The translations under genes were made by a program, and so were the position numbers. Shown here one piece after another: positions 8,814 through 17,221 of a stretch of DNA of 64,000 bases (the first letter of the stretch is position 1; each line of letters begins with the position of its first letter). The notes below the pieces were generated by a model. It saw only the letters and a list, made by a program, of their open reading frames with translations, made no database searches and was not told the DNA's origin. This DNA is from Gammaproteobacteria bacterium (GTDB lineage: Bacteria > Pseudomonadota > Gammaproteobacteria > Steroidobacterales > Rariloculaceae). The stretch lies in assembly GCA_022825505.1 (NCBI GenBank), contig JAJDWR010000027.1:1-64000 (forward strand), given 5' to 3'.

Positions 8814-10292
8814 ATGGTTGAACCAATGCAGCCGGAGCGAAGCAAATTGCCCTGCGGTCTCGAAATTCCCCGCATGGTGATGGGCCTCTGGCAGGTCGCG
8901 GACATGGAACGCGGCGGCAGGCCGCTCGATCCCGATGCCGGTGCCGATGCGCTGGCCGACTACGCCCAGGCCGGGTTCGATGCGTTCGACATGGCGGATC
9001 ACTATGGCAGCGCCGAGCTGATCGCCGGCCGCCTGCTCGGCCGATTCGGCGAAGGTGCATCGGAAAGACCGAAGGTCTTTACGAAGTGGGTTCCCGGGCC
9101 GGGCGCCATGACGCCGGATGTGGTCCGCGCCGGGGTCGGGCAGCGTCTCGAGCGCCTCGGTGTCGATTGCCTGGACCTGCTGCAGTTCCACTGGTGGCAA
9201 TTCGGGCATCCCGGCTACATCGATGCGATGGCCGAACTCGAACGGCTGCAGCGGGAAGGATCGATCGCGCACCTGGGAGTGACCAACTTCGACACGCGGC
9301 ATCTGCGCCTGCTGGTGCGGCACGGCCTGCCCGTCGTTACCAATCAGGTCAGTTTTTCGGTGCTGGACCGGCGGGCCGCGGCCGGGATGTCCGCATTCTG
9401 CATGGAGAACGACATCCGTCTGCTGGCCTACGGCACCCTTTGCGGCGGCCTGCTGTCGGAGCGCTGGCTGGGCCGCGCCGCTCCCGCGCAGGGCGAGGTC
9501 ACCGACTGGAGCAAGATGAAGTACCTTCGCTTCGTCAAGGCGGCGGGCGGCTGGGAGGCCCTGCAGGGCCTGCTGTCGGCGCTCGATCGGGTTGCGCGCA
9601 GGCACGGCGTTTCTATACCGAACGTGGCCGTGCGCTGGGTGCTCGATCAACCCGCCGTCGCGGCCGTGATCGTCGGCGCGCGCCTCGGCGAGCGGGAGCA
9701 CCGCAAGGACAACCTGGCGGTGTTCGAATTCTCGCTGGACGGGGAGGACCGCGAACGCATTGCCGCCGCTGCCGGCGGGATGAGGGCGATTCCCGGCGAT
9801 TGCGGCGATGAATACCGCCGGCCCCCGCTGCTTACCGCGTCGGGCGACCTTTCGCACCATCTCGCATCGACGTCCCGGCTCTACACACCCGATCGGCCCC
9901 CGGGCCGGGAAGACCGCCGGCGCATCGACAGCGGCAGCGTCTGGGAGGAAATCGGCGGCTACAGCCGCGCGCTACGCATCGGCAACCGCATCGTGGTGAG
10001 CGGCACCACGGCAACGCACACCGACGGCAGCAGCATCTGCCCGGAGGATGCGGCAGGCCAGGCGACCTACATTCTCGACAAGATTTCGGCGAGCATCGCT
10101 TCCCTGGGCGGTTCGCTCGAGGACGTGGTGCGGACCCGCGTCTACATCACCGACGAACGGGATTGGGAGGCCGTCGCCAGCGTGCACGGCCAATACTTCG
10201 GCGACATTCGACCCGCAAACTCCCTGGTCGTCGTTTCCGGCCTGGTGGGCGGCTTTCTGGTGGAGATCGAAGCGGAGGCCTTGCTGCCCTGA
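8814..10292 (+). CDS. Aldo/keto reductase fused to a RidA (YjgF) domain
   Basis: A 492-residue fusion with a clear AAGGAG site 6 bp before the ATG at 8814. Residues 1-330 are an aldo/keto reductase with the D-Y-K-H tetrad: Asp and Tyr in FDMADHYGSAE, Lys in VFTKWVPG, His in LLQFHWWQFG. Residues about 365-492 are a RidA domain (GYSRALRIGNRIVVSGT, EDVVRTRVYITDERDW, RPANSLVVVSGL, LVEIEAEALL), keeping the Arg and Glu used by RidA enamine/imine deaminases. RidA domains hydrolyse reactive imines made by amine-oxidising or PLP enzymes; an AKR reduces carbonyls. Placed just after an amine-dehydrogenase-type flavoprotein, the fusion could hydrolyse an imine and reduce the resulting carbonyl. That coupling is inferred, while the two-domain structure is directly visible. 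Confidence 0.9.
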   Translation: MVEPMQPERSKLPCGLEIPRMVMGLWQVADMERGGRPLDPDAGADALADYAQAGFDAFDMADHYGSAELIAGRLLGRFGEGASERPKVFTKWVPGPGAMTPDVVRAGVGQRLERLGVDCLDLLQFHWWQFGHPGYIDAMAELERLQREGSIAHLGVTNFDTRHLRLLVRHGLPVVTNQVSFSVLDRRAAAGMSAFCMENDIRLLAYGTLCGGLLSERWLGRAAPAQGEVTDWSKMKYLRFVKAAGGWEALQGLLSALDRVARRHGVSIPNVAVRWVLDQPAVAAVIVGARLGEREHRKDNLAVFEFSLDGEDRERIAAAAGGMRAIPGDCGDEYRRPPLLTASGDLSHHLASTSRLYTPDRPPGREDRRRIDSGSVWEEIGGYSRALRIGNRIVVSGTTATHTDGSSICPEDAAGQATYILDKISASIASLGGSLEDVVRTRVYITDERDWEAVASVHGQYFGDIRPANSLVVVSGLVGGFLVEIEAEALLP

Positions 10293-10307
10293 GCGGATGG
10301 TCCGCTC
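10291..10307. terminator. Hairpin between convergent genes
   Basis: GAGCGGA-TGG-TCCGCTC is a perfect 7-bp stem with a 3-nt loop overlapping the AKR-RidA stop codon. It lies between convergent genes (10292 and 10351) and lacks a strong T-tract, so it is a possible weak bidirectional terminator. Confidence 0.35.
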
Positions 10308-10350
10308 CGGATCGGCGCCCGGGCTGCGCTGCAGGCCGGAACTGCGCAGC

Positions 10351-11088
10351 CTACACCGTCGATTCGAGGCGCGTGTTCAGCGGCATCCAGGCGACGGAGG
10401 CATTGTTGGGCAGGCTGAGCAGGGTGGCGACCGTGTGCGCCACGGTCTCCGGCGCCAGCCGCTCGGCAAGCGGCGTGACGCCGGGCACGGTGGCGACCAT
10501 GCCGGTCGCAACGGCGCCGGGGCACAGGGCCGTGGCCCGCACGCCGTCGTCGTAGCCGAAATGGCGGGCGGCATGGCTCATGGCGACCAGCGCGTGCTTC
10601 GACATGGTGTAGCCGATCGAGCAGGTCGTGTCGCGAAAACGGATGCCGTCCGTGGAGGCGATGTTGACGATACGCCCGATACCGCATTTCTTCAGGTGGG
10701 GCAGTGCCAGACGCGTGAGGCGGAACGGGGCCTTGACGTTCACCGCCCAGAGATCGTCGAGCGCCGCTTCGTCGCCCTCTTCGAAATTCACCTGGCGCCA
10801 GATGCCGGCGTTGTTGATCAGAGCGTGGAGTTCGCCGAAATGAAGCAGGGTACGGTCCACCCAGGCAGCGGCCGACTCGGGTTCGTTCGCCTCGAAGTAC
10901 TCGACGGCAAGGTTGTCCTTGCCCGTATCGGCGAACGCCTCGCGGGTCCGGTCGACTTCGCGGACGCCCAGGGACAGCCGGTAACCGTCGGCCAGGAGGC
11001 GTGTGGCGATGGCGGCGCCGATGCCGCGCGAGGCGCCGGATATCATGACGACGCGGTTGTCGGGAGAGAGCAGGGCCGGTTGACTCAT
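10351..11088 (-). CDS. Short-chain dehydrogenase/reductase (SDR)
   Basis: A 245-residue classical SDR. It shows the Rossmann motif ISGASRGIGAAIA, the structural NNAG (ALINNAGIW), catalytic Ser in NIASTDG and the YxxxK pair in IGYTMSKHALVAMS. After the active site comes LCPGAVATGM, typical of FabG-like family members. It probably uses NAD(P) to oxidise or reduce a hydroxyl or ketone; the substrate is unknown. It is the last gene of the minus-strand ABC-importer operon, 73 bp after another SDR whose own catalytic pair is missing. Confidence 0.88.
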   Translation of the reverse strand: MSQPALLSPDNRVVMISGASRGIGAAIATRLLADGYRLSLGVREVDRTREAFADTGKDNLAVEYFEANEPESAAAWVDRTLLHFGELHALINNAGIWRQVNFEEGDEAALDDLWAVNVKAPFRLTRLALPHLKKCGIGRIVNIASTDGIRFRDTTCSIGYTMSKHALVAMSHAARHFGYDDGVRATALCPGAVATGMVATVPGVTPLAERLAPETVAHTVATLLSLPNNASVAWMPLNTRLESTV

Positions 11089-11161
11089 GCGCCTGCGGCC
11101 CGGATACGTTTCAGGCCCGATGCAGCGGCAACCGATACGGGATTATCAGGTTGAAGGAGCA

Positions 11162-11944
11162 CTAGAAGATTCCCTGGTACACCCCGCCGTCATTGACGAT
11201 GTTCTGGCCCGTCATGAATCCCGCCTGGGCGCTGCAGAGAAAGGCGACCAGATCGCCGCATTCCGAGGGGTCGGCGAAGCGGCCCGCGGGGCAGTTTTGC
11301 TTGCGGTCCTCGACGATGGCTTCATAGGTGGTGTTGCCCCGCTCGGCGTGGCCGTGCAGGTTGGTCTGCAGCGCATCGGTGTCGAACAGGCCCGGACAGA
11401 CGGTGTTGACGGTCACGTTGTGCGGCACGAGGTCGCGCGCCATGGCGGCCACCGCACCGGACAGGGCGAGCCGCGCTGCGTGGGTGTGGGCAAAGCCGGA
11501 CTGGGGAAACTTGATGAAGCTCACCGACAGGTTGACGATGCGCCCGAACCCCCGCTCGCACATGCCGGGCGCCACCTGCTGAATGAGGGTGACGGATGAC
11601 AGGAAATGGTCATTCAGCCATTGGCGCCACTCCGCTTCGCCGATGTCGGCGTAGGCGGTCGGCACCTGGCGCACGCCCGGGTTGTTGACCAGGATGTCCG
11701 GTTCCGGGCAGGCATCGAGCAGCCTGGCCCGGTCGGCGGCCACGTTGAAGTCGCCGGCGACGGGCTGAACCGCAACGCCGGTGGCCGAGGCGATTTCATC
11801 GGCCGCTGCGCGCAGGTCGGCGCGGGTACGCGCCATGATCGTCAGATCGACGCCTTCCCGGGCCAGGGAGAGCGCGCAGGCCTTGCCGAGACCCTTGCTG
11901 GCGCCGCTGACGATGGCCTTGCGGCCGTGCAATCCGAGTTCCAT
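11162..11944 (-). CDS. SDR-family protein with altered active site
   Basis: A 260-residue SDR fold preceded by a GGAGG site. The cofactor motif VSGASKGLGKACA and NNPGV (in place of NNAG) are present, and the chain ends in the usual TGQNIVNDGGVY. Where classical SDRs have YxxxK, this one reads FAHTHAARLALSG: Lys is Arg and Tyr is Thr or His depending on alignment. The Ser is kept (NLSVSF). Such substitutions occur in divergent SDR branches, so it may use another mechanism, bind without catalysis, or partner the intact SDR next door. It sits between the LysA-like gene (34 bp upstream) and the intact SDR. Confidence 0.82.
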   Translation of the reverse strand: MELGLHGRKAIVSGASKGLGKACALSLAREGVDLTIMARTRADLRAAADEIASATGVAVQPVAGDFNVAADRARLLDACPEPDILVNNPGVRQVPTAYADIGEAEWRQWLNDHFLSSVTLIQQVAPGMCERGFGRIVNLSVSFIKFPQSGFAHTHAARLALSGAVAAMARDLVPHNVTVNTVCPGLFDTDALQTNLHGHAERGNTTYEAIVEDRKQNCPAGRFADPSECGDLVAFLCSAQAGFMTGQNIVNDGGVYQGIF

Positions 11945-11978
11945 GCGGTGAATCCTCCGGTGGCTCCGTGCCGTGTGC

Positions 11979-13403
11979 CTACTGCCGCGCGAAGGATGCC
12001 GCCAGCAAACGCGGCGGGACCCGGAAGCGCCCGGCGATGTCCTGCAGTTGTTCCCGGGCGGTGGTGACTTCCGCCCGGCCGCCCGAGATCAGCACGGTGG
12101 CCGGCAGCAACTGGGCGTTGTAACGCGCCGCGCACGGCTCCGTATACCCGCCGGTATCGAGAAAGGCCACGTAGTCGCCGCGTTCGAGCGCCGGCATGCG
12201 CACATGGGGCCCGAGTTCGTCCGAGTTGCACAACGGACCCACCAGATCCACGGTCTCGGTGCGCTCGGCCGTGGCGTCGACCACCGGCACCGGGTGGTAG
12301 TACCAGTTGAGCGCCGAGGACCAGGACAGGTGATTGGTGGACAGGTCCAGGTTGACCCACTTCTTCTTCGCACCCTGCTTGACCGCGCCGACCCTGCCGA
12401 CCGTGACGCCCGAAGGGCCGGACAGGGACCGGCCGGGTTCGAGGCGCAGCTTCGGCAGCGGCAGGCCGAGGCGTTCGGCCTCTGCCTGAATCTCCTGGCT
12501 GCAAAGGCGCGCATAGTCGTCTGCGGTGGGGGCCGAATCGTCGTCGATCTGACCGCGCGGGCCGGTGCCGTACCACTTGCCGAAGGTCCAGCCGCCGCCG
12601 ATATCGATGCAGGGCGGCGTCCAGCCCGTGCGGTCGCGAATGTGGCCGGACCAGGTGACCATCTCCCGGGCCATGACGGCGAAGTCCATGGCCACGTTGG
12701 ACATGCGGCTCAGGTGGAAATGGGTCTCGCGCAGGTGGATGTGCGGCATCTGCTGGGCCTGCTTTACGATCGCCACGGTCTGCTCGCGGGTCATGCCCCA
12801 CTTGGTGCTGTCGCTCTGTTCCTTCAGGGTGCCGGGGCCGTGCATGGCCACGCCCTCGCGTTCGGCCAGCGGGTCGAGGTCGAGCTTCAGCCGGATGCCC
12901 ACGTCGGCGTCCCGGTTCTGCCGCCGGCACACCGCATCGATGCGGTCCAGTTCGTCGGTGGCATCGATGTTGATGCACAGGCCGTTGGCCACGGCCATTT
13001 CCAGTTCCTCGTCCTCCTTGTTGGAGCCGTTCAGCACCAGGGTGCCGGCATCGGTGCCGGCCAGGAGCGACAGGTACATCTCGTTGACCCCGAAGCAGTC
13101 GCCGCCGGCGCCTTCCTGGTTCATGATGTGGCGATAGGCGAGGCCGTTGTTCGACTTGTTGGCGAACAGGATCTGGGACTCGGCCGGATAATGCCGGCGG
13201 AAAGCGTCCCGGAACTGCCGGTAGGTGTAGCGAAACTGGCTTTCGCTGACGAGGAACAGGGGGGTGCCGAACCTGTCGGCCAGTTCGGCGACATCGCAAT
13301 CCTCCACCCACAGGTTGCCGTTCGGGCCGACTCCGATGAATTCGCCGTAATTCTCCCGGTATTCCCTGGGCTTCAATTCGGGCGCATGCATGCCGTTGGC
13401 CAT
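11979..13403 (-). CDS. LysA-like PLP (fold III) decarboxylase
   Basis: A 474-residue alanine-racemase-fold PLP protein, start supported by AGGAGAA about 7 bp upstream. The PLP lysine is in LFANKSNNGLA, the phosphate-binding glycines in DIGGGWTFG, and LEPGRSLSG and DTGGYTEPCAARYN match the conserved blocks of diaminopimelate decarboxylases. The substrate loop, normally CESGD, is here CNSDELG, so the glutamate typical of LysA is Asn. This and its place inside an importer operon argue against simple lysine biosynthesis; it more likely decarboxylates or racemises a related amino acid. The neighbour is a DapA-family gene, which repeats the lysine-pathway theme in a catabolic setting. Family assignment is firm, substrate is not. 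Confidence 0.82.
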   Translation of the reverse strand: MANGMHAPELKPREYRENYGEFIGVGPNGNLWVEDCDVAELADRFGTPLFLVSESQFRYTYRQFRDAFRRHYPAESQILFANKSNNGLAYRHIMNQEGAGGDCFGVNEMYLSLLAGTDAGTLVLNGSNKEDEELEMAVANGLCINIDATDELDRIDAVCRRQNRDADVGIRLKLDLDPLAEREGVAMHGPGTLKEQSDSTKWGMTREQTVAIVKQAQQMPHIHLRETHFHLSRMSNVAMDFAVMAREMVTWSGHIRDRTGWTPPCIDIGGGWTFGKWYGTGPRGQIDDDSAPTADDYARLCSQEIQAEAERLGLPLPKLRLEPGRSLSGPSGVTVGRVGAVKQGAKKKWVNLDLSTNHLSWSSALNWYYHPVPVVDATAERTETVDLVGPLCNSDELGPHVRMPALERGDYVAFLDTGGYTEPCAARYNAQLLPATVLISGGRAEVTTAREQLQDIAGRFRVPPRLLAASFARQ

Positions 13404-13427
13404 GGTTCGTTCTCCTATTCGATGGGG

Positions 13428-14330
13428 TCAGGCAATTTTCAGTTCGGCAAGGCCCGCGTGCAACTCCTCCAGCGATCTGCCGGTAACGGGGCGCAACGGC
13501 GGCCGGGGATCGCCGGCGGCGAAGCCGAGCCGGGCCATGGCGGCCTTGGTGGCCGGATAAAGGGACCGGCCGCCGCTGGTAAAGAGGTCGGTCAGGCGCC
13601 GGCCGGTCTCCTGCAGCGACCTGGCTTCATCGAGGCGGCCGTCGCTGGCGGCGTGGAACAGGTCCACCGATCCTGGCAGCCACACGTTCGGAAACAGGTC
13701 GATGAAACCGTCCGCGCCGGCGGCCACCGCCGGAACCCCGTAGATCGACGAGGGTCCGCAGAACACCCGCAGTTGCTCGCGCACGGCGATGAGCGTGGCG
13801 TAGAAGTTGTTCCAGTCGCCCGCGCTTTCCTTGATGGCGACCACGTTGTCGAGCTCCGCCAGGCGCACCGCAAGTTCCGGCGTGATGGCGTTGCCGGCGT
13901 TGCCGGGAATGTTGTACAGCACGATGGGAAACGAAATCGCCGCGTCCACCTCCCGGAAATGCTCGAAGATCTCGTCGTCGTTCAGGCGGATGAAGTAGGG
14001 CGGCAGAATCAGCGCGGCATCGCAGCCGGCGTCTTGCGCCGCCCGGGCGAGGCTCACGGTTTCGGCAACGGTCACCGAGCCCGCGCCGGCGATCACCGTT
14101 CCGCGCCCCGCGGCACACCCGGCGCCGATACCGTACAACCGGCAGCGCTCCTCGTGGGTGAGCGACCAGAATTCGCCAGTACACCCGCCGACGAGCACGC
14201 CGGTGCCGCCCGCGGCAAAAGTGCGGTCGATATTCTCCTCCAGCGCGCCGGCATCGATGTTGCCCGCTGCGTCGAACGGCGTGATGACGGCCGACATGGG
14301 CCCCCACCAGTCCACACTGTCTCTGTTCAT
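13428..14330 (-). CDS. DapA/NAL-family lyase
   Basis: A 300-residue class I aldolase-fold protein of the dihydrodipicolinate synthase family. The Schiff-base lysine is in VVAIKESAGD and the catalytic tyrosine in VLYNIPGNAGN. The oxyacid loop reads GGCTGEFWSL, where DapA has GTTGE, and the Arg of DapA that binds the substrate carboxylate is not in its usual place. This points to another member, such as a deaminase, dehydratase or keto-acid aldolase. A GGGAG site precedes the ATG. It lies between the ABC ATPase and the LysA-like gene. Members of this family deaminate the product of D-hydroxyproline dehydrogenase, which would fit the HcnABC-like enzymes nearby, but this is speculative. Confidence 0.85.
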   Translation of the reverse strand: MNRDSVDWWGPMSAVITPFDAAGNIDAGALEENIDRTFAAGGTGVLVGGCTGEFWSLTHEERCRLYGIGAGCAAGRGTVIAGAGSVTVAETVSLARAAQDAGCDAALILPPYFIRLNDDEIFEHFREVDAAISFPIVLYNIPGNAGNAITPELAVRLAELDNVVAIKESAGDWNNFYATLIAVREQLRVFCGPSSIYGVPAVAAGADGFIDLFPNVWLPGSVDLFHAASDGRLDEARSLQETGRRLTDLFTSGGRSLYPATKAAMARLGFAAGDPRPPLRPVTGRSLEELHAGLAELKIA

Positions 14331-14346
14331 GCTCCCTTCCCTTGCA

Positions 14347-15438
14347 TCATGGCGTCGAATCGTCGTTCAGCCGCCTGCCGTCCGCGGCCGCGAACAGGCG
14401 CAGTTTATCCGCGCGGAACGCCAGTTTCACCCTGTCGCCGGACTCGATGTCGACATCCCCGTCCATGCGGGCGACGAGTTCGTTTCCCCGATAGTCGAAC
14501 ACCAGGATCGTCTCGTGTCCAGTGGGTTCGACCAGGTTGACGCGCGCGGCCTCGCCCTCCGCATCGATTCGTATGTGCTCGGGACGTATGCCGAGCCTGA
14601 CCCGCCGGTCCGGCTCCGGCATTTCGTCGGCCAGGGGCAGCATACCGACCGGGAGCGAGACATCGCCGCACCGGAATGTCCGTCCGGAGCCCGTTCCCTC
14701 CAGGCGGCCGTCCAAAAAGTTCATGGACGGCGTGCCGATGAAGCCGGCGACGAAGTCGTTGCCGGGACGTGCATATATGTCCCGCGGAGGGGCGAATTGC
14801 TGCAGCCTGCCGTCACGCAGCACGGCGATGCGCTGTGACATGGTCATGGCCTCGAGCTGATCGTGGGTCACATAGACCATGGTGCGGCCGATGCGGCGGT
14901 GCAGGCGGATCAGTTCCGCACGCATGTGCGTGCGCAGCTTCGCATCGAGGTTGGACAGGGGTTCGTCGAGCAGGAAGACCGCCGGGTCGCGCACCAGCGC
15001 CCGGCCGAGTGCCACGCGCTGCTGCTGGCCGCCGGACAGTTCCCGGGGCTTGCGGTCGAGCAGCGCTTCGAGTTCCAGCACGGCTGCGGCTTCCCGCACC
15101 CGCCGGACCCGCTCGTTCTTCGCAACGCGGCGTTTGCGCAACGGGTACTCGATATTGCCCGCCACCGTCATGTGCGGATAGAGGGCGTAGGTCTGGAACA
15201 CCATGGCGACGTTGCGCTGTGCCGGGGCGAGTTCGTTGACCACCGTCTCGCCGATGGAGATCGTCCCCCCGGTGGGGCGCTCGAGGCCGGCCAGCATGCG
15301 CAGCAGCGTGGTCTTGCCGCAGCCGCTCGGCCCCAGGATGCTGACGAATTCGCCCGATTCGATTTCGAGGCTCAGGTCATCGACGGCGGTGACGCCGCCG
15401 AATCGCTTGCTGACGTTCTCGAACCGGATACGTGACAC
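14347..15438 (-). CDS. ABC transporter ATPase, MalK/UgpC type
   Basis: A 363-residue ATPase energising the importer encoded just upstream. It has Walker A GPSGCGKTTLLRM, signature LSGGQQQRVALGRAL, Walker B VFLLDEPLSNLD and the switch His (YVTHDQLEAM). A C-terminal TOBE-type domain (about 240-363) matches carbohydrate importer ATPases of the CUT1 group. It starts with GTG at 15438 behind a GAGG site, 10 bp after the MalG-type permease. Expected to form a homodimer under the two permeases. Confidence 0.93.
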   Translation of the reverse strand: MSRIRFENVSKRFGGVTAVDDLSLEIESGEFVSILGPSGCGKTTLLRMLAGLERPTGGTISIGETVVNELAPAQRNVAMVFQTYALYPHMTVAGNIEYPLRKRRVAKNERVRRVREAAAVLELEALLDRKPRELSGGQQQRVALGRALVRDPAVFLLDEPLSNLDAKLRTHMRAELIRLHRRIGRTMVYVTHDQLEAMTMSQRIAVLRDGRLQQFAPPRDIYARPGNDFVAGFIGTPSMNFLDGRLEGTGSGRTFRCGDVSLPVGMLPLADEMPEPDRRVRLGIRPEHIRIDAEGEAARVNLVEPTGHETILVFDYRGNELVARMDGDVDIESGDRVKLAFRADKLRLFAAADGRRLNDDSTP

Positions 15439-15448
15439 CGCTTGCGCC

Positions 15449-16288
15449 TCAACCCTTGATCGCGCCGGCGCTGAACCCGCGGGTGAGGTAGCGCTGCAGG
15501 AAGGCGAAAACGACGATGAGCGGCAGGCTCATCATGACCGAGGCGGCCATGAGCAGCGACCACTCGATGTTGAACGAAGTGACCAGCATGCTGATGACCC
15601 CGGTGGTCAGCGGCCGTGCCGCATCGTTGTTCACCAGCACCAGCGCGTAGAAGTACTCGTTCCAGGCGAGTATGGCGGTGAACATGGCCGTGGAGATGAT
15701 GCCGGGCAGGGCCTGGGGCAGGATGACGTCCACGAATGCCTGCATGCGGTTGGCGCCGTCCACCAGCGCCGCGCTTTCCAGGTCGTCGGGAATCGCCTTC
15801 ATGAACGAACGCAGGAGCCAGAGCGCGTAGGGCAGGGCGAAGGTGGTGTAGGCGATGATCAGGCTCGTGAGGGTATTGGCAAGCCCGAGGCCCGTCATGA
15901 GCAGATAGAGGGGGATGATCAGCACCACGGAGGGCAGCAGGTACGTAAAGAGGACCAGGCGCGCCAGGCGCTCGCGGCCCGGGTAGGAGAATCGCACCAG
16001 GCTGTGGGCGCCGAGGGTGGCGATCGCGATCACCACCAGCGTGGTGCCGGCGGCGAGCCAGGCGGAGTTCCTGAGGTAGATGAGGAAGGGCGTCTCCGTC
16101 AGGAGCCGCCGGTAGTGCTCGAAGGTGATCTCGCCGGGCAGCAGCCTGGGCGGAATGACGAACAGTTCCGTGGAAGGCTTCACCGAGGTGAGCACCATCC
16201 ACAACAGCGGAAAGGCGATAACGAGAACCACTGCCCAGGCAAAGACGTTGAACAGGATGCGGCGGACGATCGAGGCCGGGGCGGACAC
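15449..16288 (-). CDS. ABC transporter permease, MalG type
   Basis: A 279-residue inner-membrane permease with about six membrane segments (VFAWAVVLVIAFPLLWMVL first). The EAA loop that contacts the ATPase reads ESAALVDGANRMQAFVDVILP. The N-terminal extension and C-terminal RGFSAGAIKG ending are typical of CUT1 MalG-like permeases. It starts with GTG at 16288, 4 bp after the partner permease, so the two are probably made together. Confidence 0.92.
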   Translation of the reverse strand: MSAPASIVRRILFNVFAWAVVLVIAFPLLWMVLTSVKPSTELFVIPPRLLPGEITFEHYRRLLTETPFLIYLRNSAWLAAGTTLVVIAIATLGAHSLVRFSYPGRERLARLVLFTYLLPSVVLIIPLYLLMTGLGLANTLTSLIIAYTTFALPYALWLLRSFMKAIPDDLESAALVDGANRMQAFVDVILPQALPGIISTAMFTAILAWNEYFYALVLVNNDAARPLTTGVISMLVTSFNIEWSLLMAASVMMSLPLIVVFAFLQRYLTRGFSAGAIKG

Positions 16289-16292
16289 GGCG

Positions 16293-17201
16293 TCAGTCCC
16301 GCGCCCGGCTCAGGTACAGGCTCATGAACAGCAGCATGATCAGCATCATGAGCACCGCGGCAGCCGAGGCGCCCCCCATCTGGTTGAGGGCGAAGGCTTC
16401 CTTGTACACCATCAGCGGCAGGGTCTGGGTGCCGATGATGGGGCCGCCGCCGGTCAGGAGGAATATCAGGTCGAATTCCTTGAAGTCCCAGATGGTGCGC
16501 AGCAGCACCACGACGATGAGCACGTCGCGCAACTGCGGCAGGGTCACGTCGGTGAATCGCGCCCAGGCGCCGGCGCCGTCGATGGACGCGGCCTCGTAGA
16601 GCTCGTCCGGGATCGCCTGCAGGCGCGCCAGCACCGCGATGACTACAAACGGGAAGTACTTCCAGGCGCCGACGAAAATCAGGCTGATCATGGCGTTGGG
16701 CATGGAACCGAGCCAGTCGACGGGCAGGTCGACGATGCCGGCCCACAGGAGCAGGTGATTGAGCACGCCGTAAAGGTCGTTGAAGAGCCAGCGCCAGACC
16801 AGCACCGCCACCACAGTGGACAGGAAGTAGGGGAACAGCACCAGGCTCCTCGCCAGCGCCCGGAACGCCAGGTTCCTGTGCAGCATCAGCGCCACGAGTA
16901 TGCCGAAGACGATTTGCAGGGTCAGGGTGCCCGCAGTCCAGATCAGGTTGTTGGCGAGCGACCTCCAGAACTCGCCGGACGCCAGCAGTCTGCGGTAGTT
17001 GTCGAGCCCCACCCATTCGCCTTCCATGGTCGGCGTGTAGATGGAGAAGAGGCCGAGGTAGATGGCCGAGACCAGGGGATAGACGATCACCGTGCAGAAG
17101 ACGAGTACGGTGGGCGCGATCAGCAGCGCGCCGAGCAGCCCGTAGCGGGCATCGAGGGAGCGTAGGCGGAGTGATGCTGAGGCAGCCCGAATTGTCGGCA
17201 T
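16293..17201 (-). CDS. ABC transporter permease, MalF type
   Basis: A 302-residue inner-membrane permease with a first membrane segment near residues 20-45 (LLGALLIAPTVLVFCTVIVYP). The EAA loop is YEAASIDGAGAWARFTDVTLP. It pairs with the MalG-type permease encoded directly downstream. The segment order and the GGGPIIGTQTLPL loop are usual for CUT1 importers of sugars or sugar-like solutes. Confidence 0.92.
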   Translation of the reverse strand: MPTIRAASASLRLRSLDARYGLLGALLIAPTVLVFCTVIVYPLVSAIYLGLFSIYTPTMEGEWVGLDNYRRLLASGEFWRSLANNLIWTAGTLTLQIVFGILVALMLHRNLAFRALARSLVLFPYFLSTVVAVLVWRWLFNDLYGVLNHLLLWAGIVDLPVDWLGSMPNAMISLIFVGAWKYFPFVVIAVLARLQAIPDELYEAASIDGAGAWARFTDVTLPQLRDVLIVVVLLRTIWDFKEFDLIFLLTGGGPIIGTQTLPLMVYKEAFALNQMGGASAAAVLMMLIMLLFMSLYLSRARD

Positions 17202-17221
17202 GTCGTCCTGCGCCGGGCGCC

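Noticed and set aside
11973..14540. A long + strand open frame antisense to the LysA-like and DapA-like genes
   Set aside because: Composition artefact; the minus-strand genes have intact catalytic motifs and ribosome sites.
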